NCBI RefSeq assembly: GCF_015773195.1
Contig: NZ_JADWYK010000009.1
Location: 62,001 to 126,000, forward strand
DNA length: 64,000 bases
Source of the DNA: Hymenobacter guriensis
GTDB lineage: Bacteria; Bacteroidota; Bacteroidia; Cytophagales; Hymenobacteraceae
Direction of reading: 5' to 3'
Within the stretch, counting starts at the first letter, position 1. Each line of letters starts with the position of its first letter. Shown piece by piece: positions 25,751-33,961 of this stretch. Under the pieces are notes generated by a model. It worked only from the letters and a program-made list of their open reading frames with translations, searched no databases and was not told the DNA's origin. The position numbers were made by a program, and so were the translations under genes.

Positions 25751-27082
25751 TCAGCGGGCCGCCTGCCCTGGTTCTACAACGAGGCGCGTAGGCGTATCCT
25801 GGCCGCTGACGATGCTTTTAGCGCTCCGCGCTATGGCGCTGATAACCCCGGTCATATTGACGAGGTTCAGCGTTTCCACTTCATCGTCAACGCTATGATA
25901 GAGCTTGTCCGTCGGAATCTGGTCGGTGCTGATGCTGTGGGCCGGTACGCCCAGGCGGGCCAGGGTGGCGTTATCGGAGCGGTAAAACAGGTTCTGCTCG
26001 GGGTACGGGTCGGGCTCGAACCGGAAGCCGGAGCCCTGCAGATTGCGCTGCAGAATGGTCCCTAAGTCTGACTTATCGAACCCCGTGATAAACGCGGTAT
26101 TGGGGCCGAACTTGGCCAGCTTGCCAATCATCTCGATGTTGAACATGGCTACTACCTGCTGAGGATTGAGCTGGCTGGCAAAGTAGCGTGAGCCCAGCCC
26201 GCCTATTTCTTCGGCCGTGAAAGCCACAAAAATGAGCGGACGGGCGTTGTCATCACGTTTCTTGAAGTGTTCCGCCAGGGCCACCACGGCCGTGGTACCG
26301 CTGGCATCGTCGTCGGCACCGTTGGCAATAGAGTCGCCGGCTACTTTGGCTATCAGTCCAAGGTGGTCGTAGTGCGCGGAAAATATTACCTGCTCGGCCT
26401 CTCGGTCGGGCTCGTGGCCAGGCAGTACGCCCACTACGTTGCGCAGTTCCACCGGCCGAACGGCAGTGTTAGCCGCAACCCGGTACTTAACGGCACCATT
26501 GCCCACCGCTGCCAGGGCCATTACCACTGAGTAGGGCCCCGGCTTTTCGGCGCGCAGGTTGCTGTGCTTCACGTAATCAGCCACCTGTTTGAACGCGGCG
26601 GCATGAGCAGGGTCAATAAACACGACGACGTTCTCGGTGGGCTGTAGCAGGGGCCGCAACACTTTCATCAGGTTTGCTTCCGCGCCAATAACCATCACGC
26701 GGGCACTCTGGTCGTCGTCGGCCCAGTTCAGGTGAGGCTCCCCCGAAATCAGGAGGGTCTTGTCTTTGGGTACGGTGGTGTTGTTCAACTGCACGAACAA
26801 CGCCGTAGTGCGAGTTTCGAATACCGTAAACTTCTGCTCGAATGATGAGAGGCCGGGGAGTGGCTGCAGCCCGATTCGCTCAAACTCGGCTACCAGAAAC
26901 TGGGCTGCTTTGGCTGCTCCGGCCGGCACCCCGCGCCCCAACATGGCATCGGAAGCCAAAGCCCGCTCCACGCGTTCCACAGTTGAGGGCGCAACACCTT
27001 CGGCTAGAGCAGGCGTCTTTTTCTGCCCCAGCCCCAGCAAGGCCGTGTGCACAAACAAGACGATGAGAAAAACCAATTTCAT
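25751..27082 (-). CDS. Secreted M28-family zinc aminopeptidase
   Basis: The 443-residue product has a signal peptide (MKLVFLIVLFVHTALLGLG), a PA-like insert region, and a peptidase M28 catalytic domain from about residue 215. The metal-binding pattern is complete: the His in FSAHYDHLG, the bridging Asp in NGADDDASGT, the catalytic Glu pair in TAEEIGGLGS and the final His in DKLYHSVDD. The enzyme should remove N-terminal residues from peptides outside the cytoplasm. The frame opens at 27154, but the ATG at 27082 opens the signal peptide. Confidence 0.9.
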   Translation of the reverse strand: MKLVFLIVLFVHTALLGLGQKKTPALAEGVAPSTVERVERALASDAMLGRGVPAGAAKAAQFLVAEFERIGLQPLPGLSSFEQKFTVFETRTTALFVQLNNTTVPKDKTLLISGEPHLNWADDDQSARVMVIGAEANLMKVLRPLLQPTENVVVFIDPAHAAAFKQVADYVKHSNLRAEKPGPYSVVMALAAVGNGAVKYRVAANTAVRPVELRNVVGVLPGHEPDREAEQVIFSAHYDHLGLIAKVAGDSIANGADDDASGTTAVVALAEHFKKRDDNARPLIFVAFTAEEIGGLGSRYFASQLNPQQVVAMFNIEMIGKLAKFGPNTAFITGFDKSDLGTILQRNLQGSGFRFEPDPYPEQNLFYRSDNATLARLGVPAHSISTDQIPTDKLYHSVDDEVETLNLVNMTGVISAIARSAKSIVSGQDTPTRLVVEPGQAAR

Positions 27083-27517
27083 GGCAACAGGTGGGATTTT
27101 GCGCAAGTGCGGGGAAAGTAAAGCAGCGGCAGCCGTGCAACAACAGTGCCGCATAGCTACTGCAGTGGGCTGCTAGTGTAAGCTATGGACGCCTTTTTGG
27201 CCGGGTGCGTTGCCCGCAGGCTTCCTCCACCCGAAGTTACCCCTCTTACTCAGCAATATAGCCACTTTCACAAATTACCCGGGCTTTATGCCGCAACTAC
27301 GCCCGTCAGACGATGGTGATCAAAACGGTGCCTCTTCACCTACGGAACTTGATCCAAATACGTCACCCTGTATCCTAGCGCCCAGTCAGGGGAATTATCT
27401 GCCCTGATAACTGTTATGCTTCCTCCTCTCCTTTTCGGAGAGAAGAAAACGGGGTGAAGCGCAAAGGCCTCACGCCGCGTCACTTAACTTCCCTGGCTGA
27501 GCCCTAGCGCCGGCACC
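27083..27517. other. Gene-free stretch upstream of the M28 gene
   Basis: There is no convincing gene here. A 39-codon ATG frame at 27288 has no promoter box, signal peptide or family feature. No clear terminator or repeat was seen. Confidence 0.5.
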
Positions 27518-28066
27518 TTACTTGCGCAGCGTGAGCGTGTAAAACAGCCGCTCATTGCGGGCGGTGCCGGTGGCACCTGCCGGGAAGATGTAAAACAGCT
27601 TCCGCTCCTGCTTGCTCACCACGTCCACATTCACGGTGCGGTGGTAGCTGACGCTCGGCGCGATGCCCCAGATCATCAGCCGCCGCGCTTCCGGGTCGGC
27701 ATCCCAGTACAGCGACCAGCCACCGGGCATCCGGTTTCCCGCCGCTACGCCCCGAAAGTAGCTCACCAACTGCGAATTAGCCACCTCGCCTTCGAACGCC
27801 ACGTCGTTGAACACGTCGCTGCCTTCCTGGGAGGCAATGCGGAACGTGGCCGTGCCCTGGTCCGTCTGCACGGTTTCGGAGCGTATGTTACCCAGCGTAT
27901 CCGTCACCACCAGGCGAATTTCGGGCACCTGCCAGGTGCCTTCCCAACGGGTTTCTTCCCGCTCAATGTCGCGGATTTCGGGCTTTTCGCAGGCAGTAGC
28001 CAGCCCCAGCAGGCATAGGGCTGCCGTGTAGCGCAGGCGGGCGGTTAGTTGGCGTCGGCGTACCAT
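27518..28066 (-). CDS. Lipoprotein of unknown function
   Basis: The 182-residue product starts with a basic N-terminus and a hydrophobic segment ending in the lipobox-like LATAC (about residue 26), so it is probably lipid-anchored. The mature part looks beta-rich (TRWEGTWQVPEIRLVVTD and GGWSLYWDADPEARRLMIWG) and resembles lipocalin-like lipoproteins of Bacteroidota in style only. It overlaps the upstream gene by 22 bases, so the two are translationally coupled in one operon. Confidence 0.65.
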   Translation of the reverse strand: MVRRRQLTARLRYTAALCLLGLATACEKPEIRDIEREETRWEGTWQVPEIRLVVTDTLGNIRSETVQTDQGTATFRIASQEGSDVFNDVAFEGEVANSQLVSYFRGVAAGNRMPGGWSLYWDADPEARRLMIWGIAPSVSYHRTVNVDVVSKQERKLFYIFPAGATGTARNERLFYTLTLRK

Positions 28067-28917
28067 TCGAAGGGCGTGAATAGGAGGTTAGCGGAAAAGG
28101 CCCAGCCGTGTACCGTGCCCGAAAATGCCTCTCCACCGCCCACCATCGTGGTGTACACGTTGTTGCGCTGGCTTACGTCTTCGGGCAGGTAGAAGCGCAG
28201 GGTGCCGTCGGCGTGCCCGCTGCCGCCCCTCATCTTTTTCATCATCTGGTCTGAATACGGCAGCAGGTAGGCGTTGCCCTCCAGGAATTTGCGCGTCACG
28301 CCCGCGTACGTGCCGCGCATGGACAGCGTCAGCAAGGGCCGTTTTTTCACCCGCACGAGCTGGAAGTCGACGCGGGCACTGCCGGTCATAGCTCCGCCGC
28401 TGATCGAGCGGAAAATCCCGTTGAGCGCCTGATCCTCGCCGTAGCTGAGCGGGCCGCCCGCGTAGCGCAGGCCGCTGCGCACGGTAGCATTTTCGACCCG
28501 CAGCCCACAGCCCGCGCCCACCTGCAGCCGTTTGCCGAACAGCAGTTCGAAGTGCATGTCCAGCGGGTTGTAATCCAGCGTCATCTCCCGCTGGTCGCCG
28601 TTCTTGAACTTGGCCACGGCCGTGGCACTGCTAAATTGCTTGTTGAAGCTCAAGTGAAGCGGCCCGAAATATAGCCCGCCCCCAAAGTTCTGGAAGCGCT
28701 GCGGCTGCCAGGCGCCCAGCTCAGTTTGCAGTCGCGAGCGGGCGGCCTGATTGAAGCTGGCCCGGAACCGGTCGTAAGAGTCCAGCCGGAAGCCGGGTGT
28801 GTAGTTCGTGCCGCCCTGCACGTAGAAGCCGAAGCCGAATTCCTCACTGTCCTGCGCCCACAGTAAGGTCGGGGCGGCCAGCAGGAGAAGCAATACTAGT
28901 ACCGTTTTGCGCATCAT
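28045..28917 (-). CDS. Secreted or outer-membrane protein of unknown function
   Basis: This 290-residue product (start at the first of two adjacent ATGs, 28917 or 28914) has a signal peptide MMRKTVLVLLLLLAAPTLLWAQ. The mature region, rich in Gly, Phe, Tyr and alternating polar residues (FGFGFYVQGGTNYTPGFRLD), suggests a beta-barrel. It ends FEWYADAN inside the start of the following lipoprotein gene. The pair may form an envelope complex, which is an inference from the overlap. Its promoter region has a dyad flush with the start codon. Confidence 0.65.
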   Translation of the reverse strand: MMRKTVLVLLLLLAAPTLLWAQDSEEFGFGFYVQGGTNYTPGFRLDSYDRFRASFNQAARSRLQTELGAWQPQRFQNFGGGLYFGPLHLSFNKQFSSATAVAKFKNGDQREMTLDYNPLDMHFELLFGKRLQVGAGCGLRVENATVRSGLRYAGGPLSYGEDQALNGIFRSISGGAMTGSARVDFQLVRVKKRPLLTLSMRGTYAGVTRKFLEGNAYLLPYSDQMMKKMRGGSGHADGTLRFYLPEDVSQRNNVYTTMVGGGEAFSGTVHGWAFSANLLFTPFEWYADAN

Positions 28918-28959
28918 GTTTCCGGATTGCCAGCAAGGGGTAAACCGGAAACAAAGGTG
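28918..28959 (-). promoter_or_regulatory. -7 box fused to a dyad ending at the start codon
   Basis: On the minus strand CACCTTTG (28952-28959, one mismatch to TAnnTTTG) is followed by the 8-bp dyad GTTTCCGG ... CCGGAAAC (28945-28952 and 28918-28925). The dyad begins at the last G of the box and ends directly before the ATG. Confidence 0.45.
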
Positions 28960-29036
28960 GCTACTCGCAGGGCGCAGTACCATCCGTACTAGCTCGTAGT
29001 TAAATCGGGGCGCTACGGTATTTTGAGGTGGCCTAG

Positions 29037-29546
29037 CTAAGCCGGACACAATTCGGACGTTGTATGGAGCTGGGTTTCGAAGTGATTGGGCGAGCGGTAG
29101 CCGAGAGCAGAATGACGCCGTTCGGCATTGTGATAGGCGATTTGGTGGCTGATTTTAAGTTGGGACTTTGGCTAGCCCTGGAAAGCTTCCACCATCGAGT
29201 AGTTCAGCCTTGAAGCGGCTCCAAAACGGTTCGGCGTGGGCGCTGTCGTAGCAGTTGCCGCACCGGCTCATACTCTGGTGAGCGCCGTGACGCGCCAGTA
29301 GCCCCTTGAAGCGGGTGGCCGTGTACTGGCTACCTGGGCCCGAGTGCCCGATGAGCCCAGCGGGTGGGCGGCGCACCACAAGGGCCCGGCGCAAGGCCTC
29401 ACTGACCAGGTCCTCGGGCATCGCGAGAGCGCACGTGCCAGCCCACGATTTTGCGCGAGCAGCGGGTTCAGCCACAAGGCCAGGTAGTACCACCCGCTGC
29501 CCGGCCGAGGCAGATACGTGATATCGCCCACCCAAACTTAGTTATG
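29037..29546 (-). pseudogene. IS3-family transposase (OrfB) relic
   Basis: Pieces of one rve-type transposase are spread over three frames. VWVGDITYLPRPGSGWYYL lies at about 29485-29546. ALRRALVVRRPPAGLI through FKGLLARHGAHQSMSRCGNCYD and FKAELLDGGSFPGLA lies at about 29170-29410. The C-terminus ISHQIAYHNAERRHSALGYR ends at the TAG at 29037-29039. At least two frameshifts separate them, and the N-terminal half is missing where the IS481 relic begins. No terminal inverted repeats were found. Confidence 0.8.
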
Positions 29547-29599
29547 TGTATAGTCCCAGGGCATGATAGTGTATTTTCCGGGCTGGAATTTCGCACGAT

Positions 29600-30125
29600 G
29601 TTATGGGACAAGTACTCCACGGCAGTGCCTGCTTGATCGGTGGCAGTACGGCGCGCTAGCCAACACAGCCATCAAAGCCTACAAAGCCTGGCCACGCGCA
29701 TGGGGGCGGCCGAATTTCTGCGGCGCGTGCTCGACAAACCGCCCTACCGGGTGCATACGGGGCTGGCCGACAACGCGTCCAGTCCCCCCAGCCGCATCCA
29801 TTCCTGCCGGGCGGGCACCGCTTTGCCCGCATGTGCCGCGAATATGGCGTGGAGCACCGTCTCTCCAAGCCAGCCCATCCCTTGGACCAATGGTCAGGTC
29901 GAGCGCCTGAACCGCACCATTAAAGAAGCCAGCGTGTAGCGCTTTTACTACCAGACCACAGCCAAGTTAAACGAGCGCCGGCAAGCCTTTTTGCTGGTTT
30001 ACAATCACGCCAAGCATTTGAAGACCTTGCGCGGGCTAACCCCACACGAATTTGCTTGCGCCCAGTGGCAAAAGAACCCGACTATCTTTACCCGGGACCC
30101 GACCCACCCCACGCTGGGACTATTA
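29600..30125 (+). pseudogene. IS481-family transposase relic
   Basis: Fragments of an integrase-core transposase occur in shifted frames: FLRRVLDKPPYRVHTGLADN, then (other frame) RMCREYGVEHRLSKPAHP, then PWTNGQVERLNRTIKEASV. An in-frame TAG at 29938 follows, then RFYYQTTAKLNERRQAFLL and LRGLTPHEFACAQWQKNPT. At least one frameshift and one nonsense codon inactivate it. A second, shorter relic of the same family lies at 38870-39094. Confidence 0.8.
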
Positions 30126-30830
30126 TACCTAGCACTTTGGCCCCCCTGTCCCTACCGGCTCAGCACCTGTCCCGACATTTCCACGAACTGCTGCGCCGCG
30201 ACCCTGCCAAACCGTGCCCGGCCGGGGGCGGTGCTGCTCAAAGTCAATACCTTTGCCCTCCCCTACCCCAGCCAGTGGCGGCCGGTGTAATCCTATGCCA
30301 GCCAGTTCCTGACCCGGCGCAGGGGGCTGGTCGCACAGCACGGCCAGGGACTATACAGTGAAATAAATAGGCCAACTCATAGCCGCGGAGATAAAAAGCA
30401 TGTGTCGCCAACCTGGGCGGCAGGTGCTTCTAAGGTTAGTGGCAAGCAGCTCAGCAAGTTGCAAAAAGCCAGAAAGCACTGGTTGATGGTGACAAGGAAA
30501 GTCCCCTCCCTTGCCTGCTCAGCTTAGCCAGACCACCGCAATAGCACTTGTGCCGGCCGAAAATAAAGCAGCCCCAACCCTACCGGGTAGTTACCGAGCT
30601 GCTTGCCGCCGGAGAATGGCAGCCCGCCGGCTGAGGCGGACGGAGTAAAAAACGAAAGTCAGGCTGGCATGTGCTGGCAAAGCAAATGGTTATGCAAGCC
30701 ATGATTTTTTTGATGGCAGAAAGCTGACAGAATCTGCGCCATTTAGCCCGTTGGTTCTGAAATGAAATGGGAGAAAAGCAGTACGAAAAAAATTACCAAC
30801 GCCGATGTATTATCGGGCGCAACAATGCCG
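30126..30830. other. Gene-free stretch after the IS relics
   Basis: A frame continuing to about 30360 (words like HFHELLRRDPAKP and SQFLTRRRGLVAQHGQG in different frames) may be another decayed gene I cannot name. The rest, to 30830, shows no gene, promoter pair or strong hairpin. Confidence 0.4.
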
Positions 30831-31015
30831 TAGTTTTGCAGCATGCTTCAACCAAAAAACTTGTTGATGAAGCGTGGGAACCTGCTCGGCGGGGAACCGC
30901 GAGCGGACCGGAAGGTCTTCGCAATCATCAGTTTTCCCGATTTTGCCGCTGGTATTTCCGTTATTTATTCTGGGTGTTGCCCCGCCACCGTTTCGGATTC
31001 CGAAACGGTTTTTTT
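30831..31015 (+). ncRNA. Candidate structured leader or small RNA upstream of pyrB
   Basis: A TAGTTTTG box at 30831-30838 could start a transcript near 30845. A possible three-way junction follows: P1 pairs TGATGA (30865-30870) and GCG (30872-30874) with CGC (30920-30922) and TCATCA (30925-30930). P2 is GCTCG/CGAGC plus CGG/CCG (30884-30904) capped by GGAA. P3 is GACC/GGTC (30906-30917), also capped by GGAA. A strong terminator follows at 30987-31015. It could be an attenuated pyrB leader or a separate small RNA; I recognise no known class. Confidence 0.4.
30987..31015 (+). terminator. Strong rho-independent terminator before pyrB
   Basis: ACCGTTTCGG and CCGAAACGGT form a perfect 10-bp stem with a 3-base loop, followed by seven T residues. 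No gene ends upstream of it within 800 bases, so it belongs to an RNA leader or small RNA. Confidence 0.85.
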
Positions 31016-31249
31016 ATGGCCCTTGAGTTCGTCAGCTGCCGCCCCTCAGCCAATTTATATTGCATAACTCCACCGCTAAACCCCACCCCATACCACCCAT
31101 GGATGCCAATTCCCTCGCCTCCCACCGTGACTGCGGCCACTATTGCCTCGGCCCGCGCCACCATCCGGTTGCTCCGCCATGGGTAGCGGAAGCTCAGCCT
31201 TCACACGTTGCGTTTTAGCTAGAAGACCTCACTTTTCCTCAACTCCGGT

Positions 31250-32230
31250 ATGGCACGTAAAGACCTGCTCGACATTGCATCCCTTCACCGCGAGGAAATC
31301 GAGTTCCTGCTCGACCAATCCACGTCCTTTAAAAAACTCTTCACCCACTCGGTGAAGAAAATTCCCGCCCTCGAGGGCAAGTCCGTGCTCATGCTGTTCT
31401 ATGAGGCCAGCACCCGCACGCACTCCTCCTTCGAAGTCGCGGCCAAGCGCCTTTCGGCGGAGGTAACGAACTTCGACGTCGCCCACTCCTCCATCACCAA
31501 GGGCGAGTCCGTGCGCGAGACCATCGAGACGCTCCAGGCCATGCGCACCGACTACATCGTGGTGCGCCACAGCCACTCCGGCCTGCCCGGCATGATAGCC
31601 CGCCAAACCACGGCGTCGGTCATCAATGCCGGCGACGGGGCACATGAGCACCCCACCCAGGCCCTGCTGGACGCCTTCACCATCAAGGAAAAATTTCCCG
31701 ACCCCCGGGGCAAGAAAGTCCTCATCATCGGGGATATTCTCCACTCCCGCGTGGCGCGCTCCACCAGCACCCTGCTGCAAAAGCTGGGCGTTGAAGTCGC
31801 TTACCTCGGGCCGGGCTCCCTGGTGCCCAAGTATGTTCCGGCAACCATCCCCCGCTTCACCAACTATGAGGCGGCCATGGCCTGGGCGCCCGATGTGGTG
31901 TACCTGCTTCGCGTGCAGCTGGAGCGCCAGGACGTGCAGTTTTTCCCCAACGTCCGCGAATACCACCGGGTCTACGGCATCACCACTGCCCGGCTGGCAG
32001 AAATCCGCGACCGGGGCCTCTACATCATGCACCCCGGCCCCGTAAACCGGGGGGTCGAGCTGTGCGATGCCGTCATGGACTATGAGCGCAGCCTGATCAC
32101 CAACCAAGTCGAAAACGGCATCTCCATCCGCATGGCTGTGCTCGACTGGCTCACGCCGGGCGGGGAATTCCCACGGCAGGAATCGTACGCCGCACCGCAG
32201 CGAGCCAGTTCAACGGTAATTATGCCCTAA
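31250..32230 (+). CDS. pyrB: Aspartate carbamoyltransferase catalytic subunit
   Basis: The 326-residue enzyme condenses carbamoyl phosphate with aspartate, the committed step of pyrimidine synthesis. The carbamoyl-phosphate site STRTHSSFE (about residues 50-58), GDGAHEHPTQALLDAF, the segment IGDILHSRVARS and HPGPVNRG are all intact. It carries about 20 extra residues after the usual end (GGEFPRQESYAAPQ). From memory the sequence is closer in style to Verrucomicrobia-type PyrB than to the Bacteroidota form, and it sits beside IS debris. The next gene is pyrC in the same direction. A regulatory subunit (pyrI) is absent. Confidence 0.93.
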   Translation: MARKDLLDIASLHREEIEFLLDQSTSFKKLFTHSVKKIPALEGKSVLMLFYEASTRTHSSFEVAAKRLSAEVTNFDVAHSSITKGESVRETIETLQAMRTDYIVVRHSHSGLPGMIARQTTASVINAGDGAHEHPTQALLDAFTIKEKFPDPRGKKVLIIGDILHSRVARSTSTLLQKLGVEVAYLGPGSLVPKYVPATIPRFTNYEAAMAWAPDVVYLLRVQLERQDVQFFPNVREYHRVYGITTARLAEIRDRGLYIMHPGPVNRGVELCDAVMDYERSLITNQVENGISIRMAVLDWLTPGGEFPRQESYAAPQRASSTVIMP

Positions 32231-32326
32231 ACGCCGAACGTGGCGGCTGGTTCCGCCCGTGTATTTTCATCTCCAACAGCCAGAATATCCCCACACCCCT
32301 TGCCGGCTTACCGCACTCCCCCCTCC

Positions 32327-33604
32327 ATGCTCCTCCTTCAAAACGCCCGCATCGCCGCCGAAAATTCACCTGAGCTTGTCGAAAGTGACGTGCTGATTGT
32401 CGAAGGAATCATTCAGCAAATCGGCACTAGCCTGGCCATTCCCGAGGGCGCCCGGGTCATCGACGCGCGGGGCCGGGTACTGATGCCGGGCATGTTTGAT
32501 GCCCACGTCCATTTCCGCGCACCGGGGTTTGAGAACAAGGAAACCATCACCACGGGAAGCGAAGCGGCCATCAACGGCGGCATTACCGGCGTGGTCATGA
32601 TGCCCAATACCCGCCCGGCTCTCGACTCGGCAACGGCTATTGCCACCGTGCTGGACAATGCCAGGCACCGGGCCCGCATTCCGGTGTACACCTCCGGCTG
32701 CGTCACCAAAAACCGCGAAGGCAAGGAACTGGCCGAAATTGAGGGCATGCACCGGCTCGGCGTAATCATGCTCACCGACGACGGCGACACCACCGCCGAC
32801 CCGGCCGTGCTGCTGCGGGCAATGCAGTACGCCACTGAGTTCGGGATGTTTTTCGCCAGCCACTGCGAGGTGCCGGAGCTGGCCGGTCCGCGTGCCCTGA
32901 ACGAAGGGGTGATGAGCTACCGGCTCGGCATCAAAGGTTCGCCGGCGTGCGCGGAGGAAATCATCATCGACCGCGACATCCGCCTGGCCCGGGCGGCGGG
33001 CGCGCACGTGCACATCCAGCACGTGTCCAGCAAGCTCGGCATGGAAACCATCCGCTGGTGGAAATCCCGCGGCGACGTAAAGGTGACGGCCGAAGTGGCC
33101 CCGCACCACCTGATGTTCACCGACGAGCATATCGGCGACTACGACACGAACTATAAAATGAACCCGCCGCTGCGGACGCAGGCCGATTGTGATGCGCTGC
33201 TCGAAGGGCTCAAAGAGGGCGTATTCGACCTTATTGCCACGGACCATGCGCCGCACACGCCGTTCGAGAAAGCCCAGGATTTCATTAGTGCCCCCAATGG
33301 CATCACCGGCCTGGATACGGCCCTGGTGTCGCTCCATCACTTCTTCGTCGAGCCCGGGAAATTCGGGTGGGACCTGGTGGTGAAGCGCTATTCGGCCGAG
33401 CCCCGCCGCCTGATGGGCCTGCCGGTACCCACCATCGAAGTTGGCCAGCAAGCCGAGTGCGTCTTGTTCGATACCGAAGCGGAAACAACCTTCACGAAGG
33501 AATTCATGAAATCCAAATCCCAGAACACGCCCTTCATCAACCAGACGTTGAAAGGCCGGGTAGATCTGGTGATTTTAGGCACGGAAATCCTGCTGGAGCG
33601 CTGA
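32327..33604 (+). CDS. pyrC: Dihydroorotase
   Basis: The 425-residue amidohydrolase closes carbamoyl-aspartate to dihydroorotate, the step after PyrB. The zinc ligands are visible in DAHVHFRAPG (about residues 58-67), the later histidines in FASHCEVPEL and IQHVSS, and the aspartate in ATDHAPHTPFEKAQ. The frame is open from 32240, but the ATG at 32327 (MLLLQNARIAAE) is the natural start and leaves 96 bases after pyrB. Like pyrB it looks atypical for the phylum, and the two probably arrived together. Confidence 0.92.
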   Translation: MLLLQNARIAAENSPELVESDVLIVEGIIQQIGTSLAIPEGARVIDARGRVLMPGMFDAHVHFRAPGFENKETITTGSEAAINGGITGVVMMPNTRPALDSATAIATVLDNARHRARIPVYTSGCVTKNREGKELAEIEGMHRLGVIMLTDDGDTTADPAVLLRAMQYATEFGMFFASHCEVPELAGPRALNEGVMSYRLGIKGSPACAEEIIIDRDIRLARAAGAHVHIQHVSSKLGMETIRWWKSRGDVKVTAEVAPHHLMFTDEHIGDYDTNYKMNPPLRTQADCDALLEGLKEGVFDLIATDHAPHTPFEKAQDFISAPNGITGLDTALVSLHHFFVEPGKFGWDLVVKRYSAEPRRLMGLPVPTIEVGQQAECVLFDTEAETTFTKEFMKSKSQNTPFINQTLKGRVDLVILGTEILLER

Positions 33605-33961
33605 TAGTTTGTTGCGCTGGGACCGGTATTGTGTAGGATTAGCCCTAGATTTCAGGAGCATTTAGCTTGTATAGTTAACTGCTAGGTAAGTGCATTGACG
33701 GTCGACACGTAGGCGGAAACGGGCCGAAACATCCCTAAAAACGCAACGGTATTGATGGCATAGCCGAACCAAATCAAGTATAGGGGCGGCGGAAATCGGC
33801 CAGGTAGCAGATGCCCCGGGTTCTTAGGCAGAAAAATAAGTCTGCCTGCTTAGGCCTGATGTCGGCGTAGTAGCTTCCGTAGCGGGCAGCTTGCTCGTTA
33901 TGCAGAAACATGACTGCCGTGGGCTATACACCTGGGGTTGTAGCTGCCCACAACTGGTTCC
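33605..33961. other. Gene-free stretch after pyrC
   Basis: A short minus-strand frame reading MFLHNEQAARYGSYYADIR (about 33770-33910) ends early and may be a fragment of a lost gene. No terminator with a T run was found directly after pyrC. Confidence 0.4.

Noticed and set aside
27210..27407. Short frame in the spacer after the M28 promoter region
   Set aside because: It has no promoter box, no recognisable start context and low-complexity content.
30860..30935. Possible hammerhead-type ribozyme suggested by TTGATGA
   Set aside because: The required GAAAC and cleavage-site context is absent; the region folds better as a simple three-way junction.
30767..31186. 139-codon frame upstream of pyrB
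   Set aside because: It runs through the terminator at 30987-31015 and the predicted RNA hairpins, and shows no domain or signal peptide.
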